35,777 nt of DNA, from positions 1 through 35,777 of the forward strand of contig JAQXCQ010000088.1 in the NCBI GenBank assembly GCA_029251785.1, given 5' to 3'. This DNA is from Maricaulis sp. (GTDB lineage Bacteria > Pseudomonadota > Alphaproteobacteria > Caulobacterales > Maricaulaceae). Of the stretch, positions 8,184 through 16,646 are shown piece by piece. The notes below the pieces were generated by a model. It was not told where the DNA came from. It ran no database searches and saw nothing but the letters and a program-made list of their open reading frames with translations. The position numbers and the translations under genes are program-made. Every line of letters starts with the position of its first letter. Position 1 is the first letter of the stretch.

Positions 8184-9188
8184 TTATTCCGTCACATCCA
8201 AACCCGCGGCCCGGGCTTTTTTGCGAACAAGACGGTGTAGGATCACGGCGATCACCACACCCAATACGAAGACCGAAACTTTCACCCATAGCGGCCCCAA
8301 ATTGCCCGCCAACGCCATGGTGCCAAAGGCAAGACTCATCACACCCCAATAGCACGCGACCGCCCGGTGAGAGTGCCCCATTCGCAAAAGTAACTGATAC
8401 GCATGAGCCCGATGTGCCGTGAACAGACGACGACCTGCTCGAAAGCGGGCAGCCATCGTCAGCAAGACGTCGGCCAAAAGCGGCATAATCAAAAGCGGCG
8501 CCAGCCATACTGAACCGGATCCGGCTGTACTCGCCCACCACAGCGCAAGGCCGGCGAACACCATCGCTGCTGCCAAGGAACCGACATCACCCGCAAACAG
8601 GCGACCCCGGTCACGCACCAAAGGTGCGTTCCAAACGGCAAAACCGGCCAGTGCCGCGGCAAGTAAATAGCTTCCAGCTTCAACGCCGCCCTCGCCCATG
8701 ATGGCCAGGGCCAGACTGGCTGGACCTAAACACGCGACCATGAGACCGTCGGATCCATCCATGAAATTGACTGTGTTGACGGTGGTGAAGACCCAAAGTG
8801 CTGAACCGACCAGCCCAACACCCCATGGAATCACATAGCCCAGATCCGTTACCGGACCGACGCACACCGACAGGGCGAGGCTGAGGAGACACATTGCCAG
8901 GAAACGCGACTTCTCGCTGAGGGTGAACAGATCATCGAGTAAACCTATCAAACCGCCTATGCTGGCTGCTGCGAGTATCGCCAGCAGTGTATTGCCTGCT
9001 TCACCCGATGGCATCTCAACCGCCGCCAGGCCGATTGCAAACCCGGCCAATATTCCCAAGCCTCCACCACGAGGTGTGGGCACGGAATGACTCGACCGTG
9101 CATTGGGAAGATCAAGTATACGGGCATGTCGGACGAGGCCGGCAATCAGGACAGATGCTATAAAGGCAAGAGATAAGGCGCTAATCAT
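8184..9188 (-). CDS. Glycosyltransferase family 4 (WecA/WbpL/MraY-like) polyprenyl-phosphate sugar-1-phosphate transferase
   Basis: A 334-aa multi-pass membrane enzyme. Markers of the family are HSVPTPRGGGLGI (residues 34-46), the catalytic DD of LIGLLDDLFTLS (85-86), VNFMDGSDGLM (140-150), a further GDVGS motif in GRLFAGDVGSLAAA, and the His-rich loop FTAHRAHAYQLL. Such enzymes transfer a HexNAc-1-phosphate from a UDP-sugar to undecaprenyl phosphate at the inner membrane, starting O-antigen or capsule synthesis. The particular sugar is not determinable. The gene starts 9 bases after the ispE stop with AAGG upstream, so it is probably co-transcribed with ispE. Confidence 0.9.
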   Translation of the reverse strand: MISALSLAFIASVLIAGLVRHARILDLPNARSSHSVPTPRGGGLGILAGFAIGLAAVEMPSGEAGNTLLAILAAASIGGLIGLLDDLFTLSEKSRFLAMCLLSLALSVCVGPVTDLGYVIPWGVGLVGSALWVFTTVNTVNFMDGSDGLMVACLGPASLALAIMGEGGVEAGSYLLAAALAGFAVWNAPLVRDRGRLFAGDVGSLAAAMVFAGLALWWASTAGSGSVWLAPLLIMPLLADVLLTMAARFRAGRRLFTAHRAHAYQLLLRMGHSHRAVACYWGVMSLAFGTMALAGNLGPLWVKVSVFVLGVVIAVILHRLVRKKARAAGLDVTE

Positions 9189-9197
9189 GAGCCAGCC

Positions 9198-10067
9198 TTA
9201 CCAGATCAACGATCCGCCGCGAACACCGGCAAGACCGACCTCCACAGCAAAATGAGGATAATCCTCAGCGACCTGGCGAGAGTTTCCAGAATCCTCAAAC
9301 AGGGCGAAGCAACTGGCTCCGGACCCGGACATCCGTGCCAGCTTCACGTCATCCTGTTGGGACAACCAATCAAGAGCGACACCGATTTCCGGCTGGGTGC
9401 GCTTCGCCGGAGCCTCCAAATCATTGGGCTCGCGGGTCAGCCAGGCGAGAACATCTTTGCCAATGGGTGGTGCCTCAACCAGAGCAGCGGGTTGATTTGC
9501 GTCAAATTTGCGGAATATCTGCGCCGTCGAAACTGGGACGCCTGGATTGATAATGACGGCGCGGAAGGGTGGAAAATCATCCAACACTTCAACCCACTCA
9601 CCTTTACTTCGCATGCGTAGTGGTCGCGAATAAATGCACGCTGGAACATCTGCGCCCAACGTTATCGCCAATTGGGCCAGCCGATCGAGCGACCAACCGA
9701 GATTCCAGAATCGATTAAGGGCCCGCAATGTTGCAGCGGCATCGGCAGATCCGCCGCCCAACCCTGCGGCAACAGGTATTTCCTTGTGTAGATTAATCAT
9801 CGCGCCCGCGTCGACACCGGCGGCCTCGCGCAAAGCGCAAGCGGCGCGGGAGACCAGGTTTTCACCATCTACGGCGAGCTCCCAAGATGCCTCGCCGGAC
9901 ATACTCAGGATGATGGCGTCGGCTTCACGGACCGTAATTTCATCGCCCCAATCGGCAAAAACCACGAGGCTGTCGAGCGGATGATAGCCATCGCTGCGAG
10001 CCTTCCCGACACGCAGGGTCAAATTGACCTTGGCCGGGGCGAATTCGGTGATATCGGGTGCGCTCAC
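9198..10067 (-). CDS. ispE: 4-diphosphocytidyl-2-C-methyl-D-erythritol kinase
   Basis: A 289-aa GHMP kinase of the MEP pathway, which phosphorylates CDP-methylerythritol on the way to isopentenyl diphosphate. The N terminus EFAPAKVNLTLRV contains the substrate-binding lysine, GYHPLDSLVVF follows, and the ATP-binding motif is IPVAAGLGGGSADAA (about residues 97-111). The C-terminal MSGSGASCFALF is also typical. The start is GTG at 10067; there is no strong ribosome site, so the exact start is less certain than the identity. It supplies precursors used by the polyprenyl synthase encoded 1 kb away. It follows the TPR lipoprotein gene by about 28 bases. Confidence 0.95.
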   Translation of the reverse strand: MSAPDITEFAPAKVNLTLRVGKARSDGYHPLDSLVVFADWGDEITVREADAIILSMSGEASWELAVDGENLVSRAACALREAAGVDAGAMINLHKEIPVAAGLGGGSADAAATLRALNRFWNLGWSLDRLAQLAITLGADVPACIYSRPLRMRSKGEWVEVLDDFPPFRAVIINPGVPVSTAQIFRKFDANQPAALVEAPPIGKDVLAWLTREPNDLEAPAKRTQPEIGVALDWLSQQDDVKLARMSGSGASCFALFEDSGNSRQVAEDYPHFAVEVGLAGVRGGSLIW

Positions 10068-10095
10068 AATGGGGGGCTCACTCTTTTCGGCTAAA

Positions 10096-11826
10096 TCAGT
10101 CCTGAATGGTGCCGTCTGCTTCAGGATCCAGCAGGACTATACGCACATCGTCCGGCGCTAATTCCGGCAAGCCTGATTGCAGGCGCTGCTCGAGATCTGC
10201 CCGTTGCTGATCATCAATGTCGAGATCGAGGGAGTGGCGCCACTGAAAACCAGCTTCAAGTGTCCGGCCAACACGCCAATAGGCATCACCGAGATGCATA
10301 TTGGCCGCCACACTGGAGCCATCCAAAACCACGGCGCGCTCAAGGACCATAACGGCCATCTCGAAATTCGCGAGCCGGTAATAGGCCCAACCCAGGCTAT
10401 CGATAATGAAACCTGCCTCCGGATACATGCCGGCTGCACGTTCAATCATGGCAAAACCATCTTCCAGGTTTTCACCACGATCAATCCAAGTATAGCCGAG
10501 ATAATTTAGCACTTCCGCCTCGTCCGGCGAGAGTTCCAATGCTGTTAAAAAATCCGGCTCGGCTTCGTCCCACCGATCCATCTGCTCGAGACAGGACCCC
10601 CGATAGTAATGGAACCGCCAGTCGGACGCGACACCACGGCTTGCACGCGCATTGATCACATGTGTGTAAAGCCCAACCGCCTCGTCGCAAAGGGATTGCG
10701 AGCGCAGCAAATCCGCCAGAATTAATTGCGCCTCTTCAAACCCGTCGCGCTCCACTAATGAGCGGGCCATGAAAGTCGCTTCCTCCATACGGGATTGACG
10801 CGCAATGAGCAGGATCTCGTCGATGCGTGCGCCACGAGCAAACGGCCCCTCATCGATGCTGGCATAGGCCTCAAGAGCCGCATCCGGCAGGCCAAGCCGC
10901 TGCAGGGTTCCAGCGATTTGATCGCGGAGCGGCACGTAGGACGGGTCAAGCCTTTGCAGCATGCGCAGATAGATCACCGATAGATCAATACTGGTTTCCG
11001 AAGCCAGCCAAACAGCGGGCCCGAATCCGGCCCGGGCTGCAAATTGGGAGGTACTTAACCGACGGGGCGCGCGGCCACCGCGTTCGACCCGCTGAAGGGC
11101 GGCCGTCAAGCTCGGCTCGCCCGGCGTGGCCTCCAGGAATGCGGTATACAAAGTGCGGGCATCGTCCGAGCGCCGGTTCTGCTCTAGAAATCGGCCATAT
11201 TCTTCGGTCACCATTCGGCGGAAGGGCGAATTCGCCAGCGCTGAAAGATAAGCTGCGTCGGCCTCCTCAAGCTGTCCTGTGGCTTCAAACAAGAAGGCAC
11301 GTTGCAAAATCATAAAACCCGAGAGCAATCCAGGTGCCACGACGAATTGCGCCGAATTGATCGCCTCACTGTCCTCGCCCTGACCGACCAGCGCCCATTG
11401 CGATAGAATATCGGACATGAACAAATTGAACTGACCCTGATCGTTAGGGTGCTCGAGAACCTCCAACGCCTCATCATAACGCCGCGATGCAATCAGGTCG
11501 GCACCGAGATAGAGGCTGGCAAGGCGTTGATCGCTTCCGCCAGCGACAGAAATTTCGGCCAGTGCTGCGCCACGCTCGAGATCGCCGGTTACCACCGCGG
11601 TAATAAAGGCCCGATCAAGAAGCATCGGGTCGCCGGGTTCGAGCCGCAAGGCTTCGGCATAATAGTCAGCAGCGCTTCGAGCGTCGCGATTTACACCGGC
11701 GTAACGCGCCGCCAAAAATGCCCCGTAGGACGAAGATTCCACTTCCTCGTCATAATAATACGTGACGCAGGAGGCGATCGTCAGGGCGGTCGCGGCGATA
11801 AGGATGAAACGCAATACATTTTTCAT
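10096..11826 (-). CDS. TPR-repeat lipoprotein
   Basis: A protein of about 576 aa with a lipoprotein signal: MKNVLRFILIAATALTIASC, with the lipobox cysteine about 20 residues in, so it is probably anchored to the outer membrane facing the periplasm. The rest is helical TPR repeats. The best conserved are near the C terminus: EVLNYLGYTWIDRGENLEDG, IDSLGWAYYRLANFEMAV and NMHLGDAYWRVGRTLEAGFQW. The ATG at 11826 is preferred over 11835 because GGGGGAG lies about 10 bases before it but almost touches the earlier one. Similar TPR proteins sit beside lolB and ispE in Pseudomonas (PA4667 type). TPR proteins act as scaffolds; the partner here is unknown. Confidence 0.85.
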   Translation of the reverse strand: MKNVLRFILIAATALTIASCVTYYYDEEVESSSYGAFLAARYAGVNRDARSAADYYAEALRLEPGDPMLLDRAFITAVVTGDLERGAALAEISVAGGSDQRLASLYLGADLIASRRYDEALEVLEHPNDQGQFNLFMSDILSQWALVGQGEDSEAINSAQFVVAPGLLSGFMILQRAFLFEATGQLEEADAAYLSALANSPFRRMVTEEYGRFLEQNRRSDDARTLYTAFLEATPGEPSLTAALQRVERGGRAPRRLSTSQFAARAGFGPAVWLASETSIDLSVIYLRMLQRLDPSYVPLRDQIAGTLQRLGLPDAALEAYASIDEGPFARGARIDEILLIARQSRMEEATFMARSLVERDGFEEAQLILADLLRSQSLCDEAVGLYTHVINARASRGVASDWRFHYYRGSCLEQMDRWDEAEPDFLTALELSPDEAEVLNYLGYTWIDRGENLEDGFAMIERAAGMYPEAGFIIDSLGWAYYRLANFEMAVMVLERAVVLDGSSVAANMHLGDAYWRVGRTLEAGFQWRHSLDLDIDDQQRADLEQRLQSGLPELAPDDVRIVLLDPEADGTIQD

Positions 11827-11895
11827 AGCGTCCATGCTCCCCCCACAAGCCGTTCAGCGCAAGCGTTTTGCTCGGCAACAGGCTTAACGCGAAAA

Positions 11896-13569
11896 CTACA
11901 TGTTGGAATACATCGGCCCGCCACCACCCTCTGGTGTGGTCCAATTGATATTGGCATTCGGGTCCTTGATATCGCACGTCTTGCAGTGGACGCAGTTTTG
12001 CGCGTTGATCTGAAAGCGCTTATCGCCACTGGCTTCATCTTCGATCCACTCATAGACCCCCGCCGGGCAATAACGTGTCGACGGGCCATCAAACTCGCCC
12101 AATTCAGACATTTTCTGCATCGTCTCGTCAGACAATTGCAAGTGTACAGGCTGGTCTTCCTCGTGATTGGTCGAGGAGATGAAAACCGAAGAGAGTCGAT
12201 CAAAGGTCAGCTTGCCGTCAGGCTTGGGATAGTCGATTTTGGCGTGCTTGGACGCGGGTTCGAGGCTCTGTGCATCGGTCTTGCCGTGGCTCATTGTGCC
12301 AAACACAGAGAAACCGCCCAACAGGGTCGTACACCACATATCAATACCGCCGAGCATGACGCCGAGCACGGCACCAAACTTTGACCAGAGCGGTTTGACA
12401 TTGCGGACACGGTTGAGATCTTTTGCGACCCAAGAGCTGTCATAACGCTCCTGATAGGCCGCCAGCTCGTCGCCCTCGCGGCCGGCCGTGACAGCTTCAA
12501 ACACCGCCTCAGCAGCCAGCATGCCGGTCTTCATGGCATTATGGCTGCCCTTGATCCGTGGCACATTGACTACGCCCGCCGAACACCCAATCAGCGCGCC
12601 CCCCGGGAAAGCCAGCTTGGGCACGGACTGAAAGCCGCCCTCGGTGATGGCGCGCGCACCATAGGACAGGCGTTCGGCGCCATCGAAGGTGTCGCGGATG
12701 GCCAGATGCGTTTTGAGGCGCTGGAACTCTTCAAACGGAGAGAGATAGGGATTTTTATAATTGAGATGAACCACATAGCCCATGGCGACAAGATTTTCGC
12801 CGAAATGGTACATGAAGGAGCCACCGCCGGTATTCCCGTCCAGCGGCCAACCCATTGTGTGTTTGACCAGGCCTGGCTTGTGGTTCTCCGGCTTCACGCG
12901 CCAGACTTCCTTCATGCCGATGCCGAATTTTTGCGGCTCCTTGCCTTCGGAAAGGTCGAATCGTTCGATCAATTGCTTCGCAAGCGAACCACGCACGCCT
13001 TCGGCGATCAGCGTGTATTTGGCCAGCAAGTGCATGCCCGGCTGATAACCGTCCTTGTGGCTGCCATCACGTGCCAGACCGAATTCGCCGGTAATGACCC
13101 CCTTGATGACACCGTTTTCCTCGATCACGGAGGCTGCCGGGAAGCCGGGATATATTTCGACGCCTAGCGCCTCGGCCTTCTCGCCGAGCCAACGACAGAC
13201 ATTTCCGAGCGAAGCGATATAGCAGCCGTGATTGCTCATCAGAGGCGGGAAAGCGAAATTGGGCAGATTGATAGAACCGGCTGGCCCAAGCACCTGAAAG
13301 ATATCCGTGGTCACCGGGTCATGCAGCGGCGCGCCGTCTTCCTTCCAGTTTGGGAAAAGTTCAGCAAGCGCTTTGGTGTCGATAACTGCACCAGACAGAA
13401 TGTGGGCCCCGATCTCGGCCCCTTTCTCCAACAGCGCGACGGAGATTTCCTTGCCTTCAGCCTCGGCCTGTTGTTTGAGCCGTATCGCAGCAGACAATCC
13501 AGCGGGCCCACCGCCGACGATAACCACATCATATTCCATGGATTCAACTTCGTTCGCGGCATCGGTCAT
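11896..13569 (-). CDS. Electron transfer flavoprotein-ubiquinone oxidoreductase
   Basis: A 557-aa inner-membrane-associated flavoprotein that passes electrons from reduced ETF, fed by acyl-CoA and other dehydrogenases, to ubiquinone. The FAD-binding motif DVVIVGGGPAGLSAAIRL lies at about residues 14-31. The C-terminal 4Fe-4S site is formed by Cys501 (CPAGVYEW), Cys526, Cys529 and Cys532 (NCVHCKTCDIKDP), all present. The open frame runs upstream to 13671, but the ATG at 13569 has AGGGA about 10 bases before it and matches the usual N terminus. No etfAB genes are adjacent. A LiuR-like palindrome lies about 120 bases upstream in the divergent spacer. Confidence 0.95.
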   Translation of the reverse strand: MTDAANEVESMEYDVVIVGGGPAGLSAAIRLKQQAEAEGKEISVALLEKGAEIGAHILSGAVIDTKALAELFPNWKEDGAPLHDPVTTDIFQVLGPAGSINLPNFAFPPLMSNHGCYIASLGNVCRWLGEKAEALGVEIYPGFPAASVIEENGVIKGVITGEFGLARDGSHKDGYQPGMHLLAKYTLIAEGVRGSLAKQLIERFDLSEGKEPQKFGIGMKEVWRVKPENHKPGLVKHTMGWPLDGNTGGGSFMYHFGENLVAMGYVVHLNYKNPYLSPFEEFQRLKTHLAIRDTFDGAERLSYGARAITEGGFQSVPKLAFPGGALIGCSAGVVNVPRIKGSHNAMKTGMLAAEAVFEAVTAGREGDELAAYQERYDSSWVAKDLNRVRNVKPLWSKFGAVLGVMLGGIDMWCTTLLGGFSVFGTMSHGKTDAQSLEPASKHAKIDYPKPDGKLTFDRLSSVFISSTNHEEDQPVHLQLSDETMQKMSELGEFDGPSTRYCPAGVYEWIEDEASGDKRFQINAQNCVHCKTCDIKDPNANINWTTPEGGGGPMYSNM

Positions 13570-13689
13570 CAGGCAGCTTCCCTCAAAATCGTCAGAATCA
13601 GCACAAACACGGCTTGATACGTGACGGTCATAGCTTAGGATTTGCGCTGCATCCAGAGTGCGCACCCGCACATTTTGTGCTTTTGAACA

Positions 13690-13705
13690 TTGACGTAAAC
13701 GTAAG
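13690..13705. promoter_or_regulatory. LiuR-like 16-bp palindromic operator candidate
   Basis: The site reads TTGACGTAAACGTAAG, a near match to the TTTACGTNNACGTAAA palindrome described for LiuR, the MerR-family regulator of branched-chain amino acid and fatty acid breakdown in proteobacteria. It lies in the 138-base spacer between the divergent ETF-QO and uracil-DNA glycosylase genes, 2 bases before the latter's ATG. ETF-QO is the downstream electron sink of those pathways, so control of ETF-QO is the likelier role. The consensus is recalled from the literature and not tested here. Confidence 0.45.
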
Positions 13706-13707
13706 CC

Positions 13708-14577
13708 ATGCCCTCACCAGATCACTTAACCCAATCCAACGAGCGTGCGCTGAAGGCGCTGATTGCCTGGTGGGCGGATGCCGGGATTGAGCTGGATGCG
13801 CCGATTGTGCGACCTCGGGCGGAGCGTGCGGCGGCTGCCCCGGCAAAAACACAGGCCTCGCACTCGCGTGAGCCGGTTTACGACAGTCCGGCCCCGCGTG
13901 CCGCAACCGCGGCGGCAGCGAAGGCGGCAGGCTTTGGAGACAGTGCAGGGTCAGGCCCGAGCGCGCGCGAGGCTGCCGCAAAGGCTGACGACATCGAAGC
14001 CCTGCGCAAGATCATCGAGGATTTCGAAGGTTGCACGCTGAAACGCACAGCGCGCAATACCGTGTTCTCCCGCGGCAATCCGGCCGCGAAAATCATGATT
14101 GTCGGTGAAGCTCCAGGTCGAGACGAGGATGAGCGCGGTATTCCCTTTGTTGGCCGCTCGGGACAATTGCTCGACAAGATGTTTGCCTCGATCGGCCTCG
14201 GCGAGGATGATCTCTACATCTCGAACATCGTCAATTGGCGACCTCCGGGTAATCGCAATCCAACGCAGGAAGAAGTCGCGGTATGCCTGCCGCTGATCGA
14301 GCGACATATTGCGCTGGCCAAGCCGGATGTACTGATTTTGACCGGCGGCGTGGCGGCGCAGAGCTTGCTGCGGGCTGAGGCCGGGATTACGAAATTGCGC
14401 GGCAAATGGACGGAATATGCGGTGAAGGATGCTGGCGGCGAGGCCTCGGACAACAATATTTCGTGTTTGCCGATCTTCCATCCGTCTTATTTGTTGCGGC
14501 AGCCGGCACACAAGCGATTGGCCTGGGCCGATTTGCTGGCGCTTAAGGCTCACATGAGCGAGATCGCAGCGGAATAA
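13708..14577 (+). CDS. Uracil-DNA glycosylase, family-4-like, with incomplete Fe-S ligands
   Basis: A 289-aa protein that would remove uracil from DNA to begin base excision repair. Motif A is GEAPGRDEDERGIPFVGRSG (from about residue 133), the next conserved block is ISNIVNWRPPGNRNPT (172-187), and motif B is IFHPSYLL (about 256-263). An extra N-terminal region of about 100 residues rich in Ala, Pro and Arg precedes the domain and looks disordered. Family-4 enzymes such as the Thermus one use four cysteines for a 4Fe-4S cluster. Here only Cys109 and Cys193 occupy those places, and the third position is Trp177, so the cluster may be absent. The start has little ribosome-site support. Confidence 0.88.
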   Translation: MPSPDHLTQSNERALKALIAWWADAGIELDAPIVRPRAERAAAAPAKTQASHSREPVYDSPAPRAATAAAAKAAGFGDSAGSGPSAREAAAKADDIEALRKIIEDFEGCTLKRTARNTVFSRGNPAAKIMIVGEAPGRDEDERGIPFVGRSGQLLDKMFASIGLGEDDLYISNIVNWRPPGNRNPTQEEVAVCLPLIERHIALAKPDVLILTGGVAAQSLLRAEAGITKLRGKWTEYAVKDAGGEASDNNISCLPIFHPSYLLRQPAHKRLAWADLLALKAHMSEIAAE

Positions 14578-14599
14578 GCCGGCATTTGCCACCGCTAAA

Positions 14600-15397
14600 C
14601 TACTCCGCCCCCCGCTCTGCAATTTCCAGAAACAATGCGTCCGTCGCCGAGTCCAGCGCTGCTGACGTTCCCGAGCCCTGTCGCTTGCCGGCCCAGTGAT
14701 CACGCTCGGCGAGGACTAATTCGTCAATTACCTGGATGGGTTTCATCGCTCCCATTTCCTTGGTTTCGAGCTTTTTAGCGACCAACTCTTCGATCTCTGC
14801 CCGCGCGTCAGCCGGTAATTCGATGCCCGCCATGAGAGCCGGCAAATCCATCGGCGGCGGGGTGTTATTCTGCCTGACCCAGCGCAGTGCCATTGCCGGT
14901 CGGATCACGTAGAAATACGCCTTGATGCGTTTCTCACTATTGCTGGAAAAGTGTCGCTTTAATTGACTTTCCATGAGCGCCAGATAGTGCCCCGCCACGT
15001 CGTCACCTTCGAACAGACCAATCAGCTTCCTCATAGCGCCTGGCACCCACGTGTTCTCTCGATAGATGATCGGAGAGTTGAGCCATTCCAGCAGCACGGG
15101 GTTACGTTTGCGCATCAACAGCAGCGCTTTGCGCACGTCCCAGCCATTGACGTCGTAATCGTCCAGTATGGGTCGCTCGATGACATCGCGCACGGGGTTG
15201 AGACGAAGATAGTCGGCGTGCGGGCGCACATAGATAAAACGCGCATCATAATCACTGTCCGGAGAGGGAAATCCCCAGGCCCGACTTCCGGACTCGACTG
15301 CGAGCACGATGCGCACGCCCTCCTCCACCTCGATGCGTGCGAGACGGCGCAGAATTTCTTCGCGAACAGGCGTGGGTATGTCGGATATTGTAGGCAT
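14600..15397 (-). CDS. RlaP-type predicted nucleotidyltransferase
   Basis: A 265-aa protein of the PF10127 (RlaP) group of the DNA polymerase beta nucleotidyltransferase superfamily. The core motif GSRAWGFPSPDSDYDARFIY (residues 37-56) carries the GS and the D-x-D pair that bind metal and nucleotide. DVRKALLLMRKRNPVLLEWLNSP follows. Some relatives are linked to RNA ligases and were proposed to act in RNA repair. No ligase is nearby here. No clear ribosome site precedes the ATG. The gene diverges from the radical SAM gene and an SOS box lies 65-79 bases upstream, hinting at DNA-damage control. The substrate is unknown. Confidence 0.87.
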   Translation of the reverse strand: MPTISDIPTPVREEILRRLARIEVEEGVRIVLAVESGSRAWGFPSPDSDYDARFIYVRPHADYLRLNPVRDVIERPILDDYDVNGWDVRKALLLMRKRNPVLLEWLNSPIIYRENTWVPGAMRKLIGLFEGDDVAGHYLALMESQLKRHFSSNSEKRIKAYFYVIRPAMALRWVRQNNTPPPMDLPALMAGIELPADARAEIEELVAKKLETKEMGAMKPIQVIDELVLAERDHWAGKRQGSGTSAALDSATDALFLEIAERGAE

Positions 15398-15461
15398 TGT
15401 GGGAGGTTAGCGGTTTGCTGCCCCGGCACAACTGAAAAAACTACATGCCGTTCAACATTTT

Positions 15462-15476
15462 GTTCTTGCTTTGTTC
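15462..15476. promoter_or_regulatory. LexA (SOS) box, GTTC-N7-GTTC
   Basis: GTTC at 15462-15465 and GTTC at 15473-15476 are separated by exactly seven bases, a perfect match to the direct-repeat LexA site of alphaproteobacteria. It sits in the spacer between two divergent genes. For the plus-strand gene it overlaps a plausible -35 (TTGCTT, 15466-15471) of a promoter whose -10 would be CATACT (15488-15493). Repression of the radical SAM gene, and possibly of the nucleotidyltransferase gene, is inferred. Confidence 0.72.
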
Positions 15477-15550
15477 CTCCCCATGAACATACTTGAAACA
15501 TGACCGAGCGCCCCGGTGGCTTTGCCCTTAATGCCTCTCAGGAGACCCCC

Positions 15551-16621
15551 ATGACCCATCGCCCCGGGCCTCGGGGTCGGGGTGCTCGGTCTAACGCAAC
15601 AGGTCGGTTTGAGGCCTATGAGCGCGAAGCGTTTGATGATGGCTGGACCGAGGAGGATGAAGCCGCTCCAAAACTATCAACTGTGGTTCTGAAAGATGCC
15701 TCGCGGTCGATCATTTCGAAGAATAATTCGCCAGATATCGCCTTTGACCAATCGATCAACACCTATCGCGGGTGCGAGCATGGCTGTGTGTATTGCTATG
15801 CCCGGCCCAGCCACGCCTATTGGGGGTATTCGCCGGGGCTGGATTTCGAGAGCGTGATCTTTTCCAAACCCGACGCGCCAGCGTTATTGGAAGAAGCGTT
15901 TAATCGCCCCAGCTATCGTCCCAAGCCGATCATGATCGGGGCGAATACAGACGCGTGGCAGCCGGTTGAGCGGGAGCTGGAATTGACCCGCAATATTCTC
16001 AAAGTGTTTGCGCGCTACAAACATCCGGTCAGCTTCATCACCAAATCGGCCCTCGTCTTGCGCGATCTGGATATTCTGGGCCCGATGGCCGAGCAAGGGC
16101 TGGCGCGCGGCGCGATCTCTCTCACCACGCTGGATCGCAAACTGGCTCGTGACATGGAGCCCCGTGCTGCTGCGCCCCACCGCAGGCTGGAAACAATTCG
16201 ACAGCTGAATGAAGCGGGCGTGCCCGTCACCGTCATGATGGCCCCGATCATTCCCGCGTTGAATGATCACGAAATTGAAAGCTTGCTCGAGGCCGCTTCT
16301 GGGGCCGGGGCCAGTGGCGCGGGTTATGTTCTGTTGCGACTGCCGATGGAAATCAAGGATCTGTTTGTTGGCTGGTTGGCTGAAAAGCGACCCGACTCTG
16401 CGGCTCGGGTGATGTCCCTGATCCGACAAACAAGGGGCGGACGGGATTATGATTCTAATTGGGCCACTCGGGGTCGCGGAACCGGGCCACTCGCTCGTCT
16501 CATCTCGCAACGATTTTCTGCCGCGATCAAACGACATAGGCTAAATCAGAGCTCCCCGACGATGGATTACGCGCAGTTTGAAAGACCGTATGGCAGCCGC
16601 GCACAACCGGGGCTGTTTTGA
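15551..16621 (+). CDS. PA0069-family radical SAM protein (SplB-related)
   Basis: A 356-aa radical SAM enzyme. Cys75, Cys79 and Cys82 form the CxxxCxxC motif in YRGCEHGCVYCYARPSHAYWG, which binds the 4Fe-4S cluster that cleaves S-adenosylmethionine. The block GLDFESVIFSKPDAPALLEEA and GANTDAWQPVE are typical of the COG1533 group, which contains spore photoproduct lyase relatives annotated as DNA repair photolyases. The reaction of PA0069-type members is not established. The ATG at 15551 is chosen because AGGAG lies 6-7 bases before it; an in-frame ATG at 15500 has no ribosome site. The upstream SOS box supports a repair-related role. Confidence 0.88.
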   Translation: MTHRPGPRGRGARSNATGRFEAYEREAFDDGWTEEDEAAPKLSTVVLKDASRSIISKNNSPDIAFDQSINTYRGCEHGCVYCYARPSHAYWGYSPGLDFESVIFSKPDAPALLEEAFNRPSYRPKPIMIGANTDAWQPVERELELTRNILKVFARYKHPVSFITKSALVLRDLDILGPMAEQGLARGAISLTTLDRKLARDMEPRAAAPHRRLETIRQLNEAGVPVTVMMAPIIPALNDHEIESLLEAASGAGASGAGYVLLRLPMEIKDLFVGWLAEKRPDSAARVMSLIRQTRGGRDYDSNWATRGRGTGPLARLISQRFSAAIKRHRLNQSSPTMDYAQFERPYGSRAQPGLF

Positions 16622-16646
16622 GAGGATAAACCTGCTCGAGCGCGCG

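Noticed and set aside
11449-12384. Open frame of 311 aa on the plus strand
   Set aside because: It spans the antisense of the TPR gene and of ETF-QO and has no recognisable domain or start signal.
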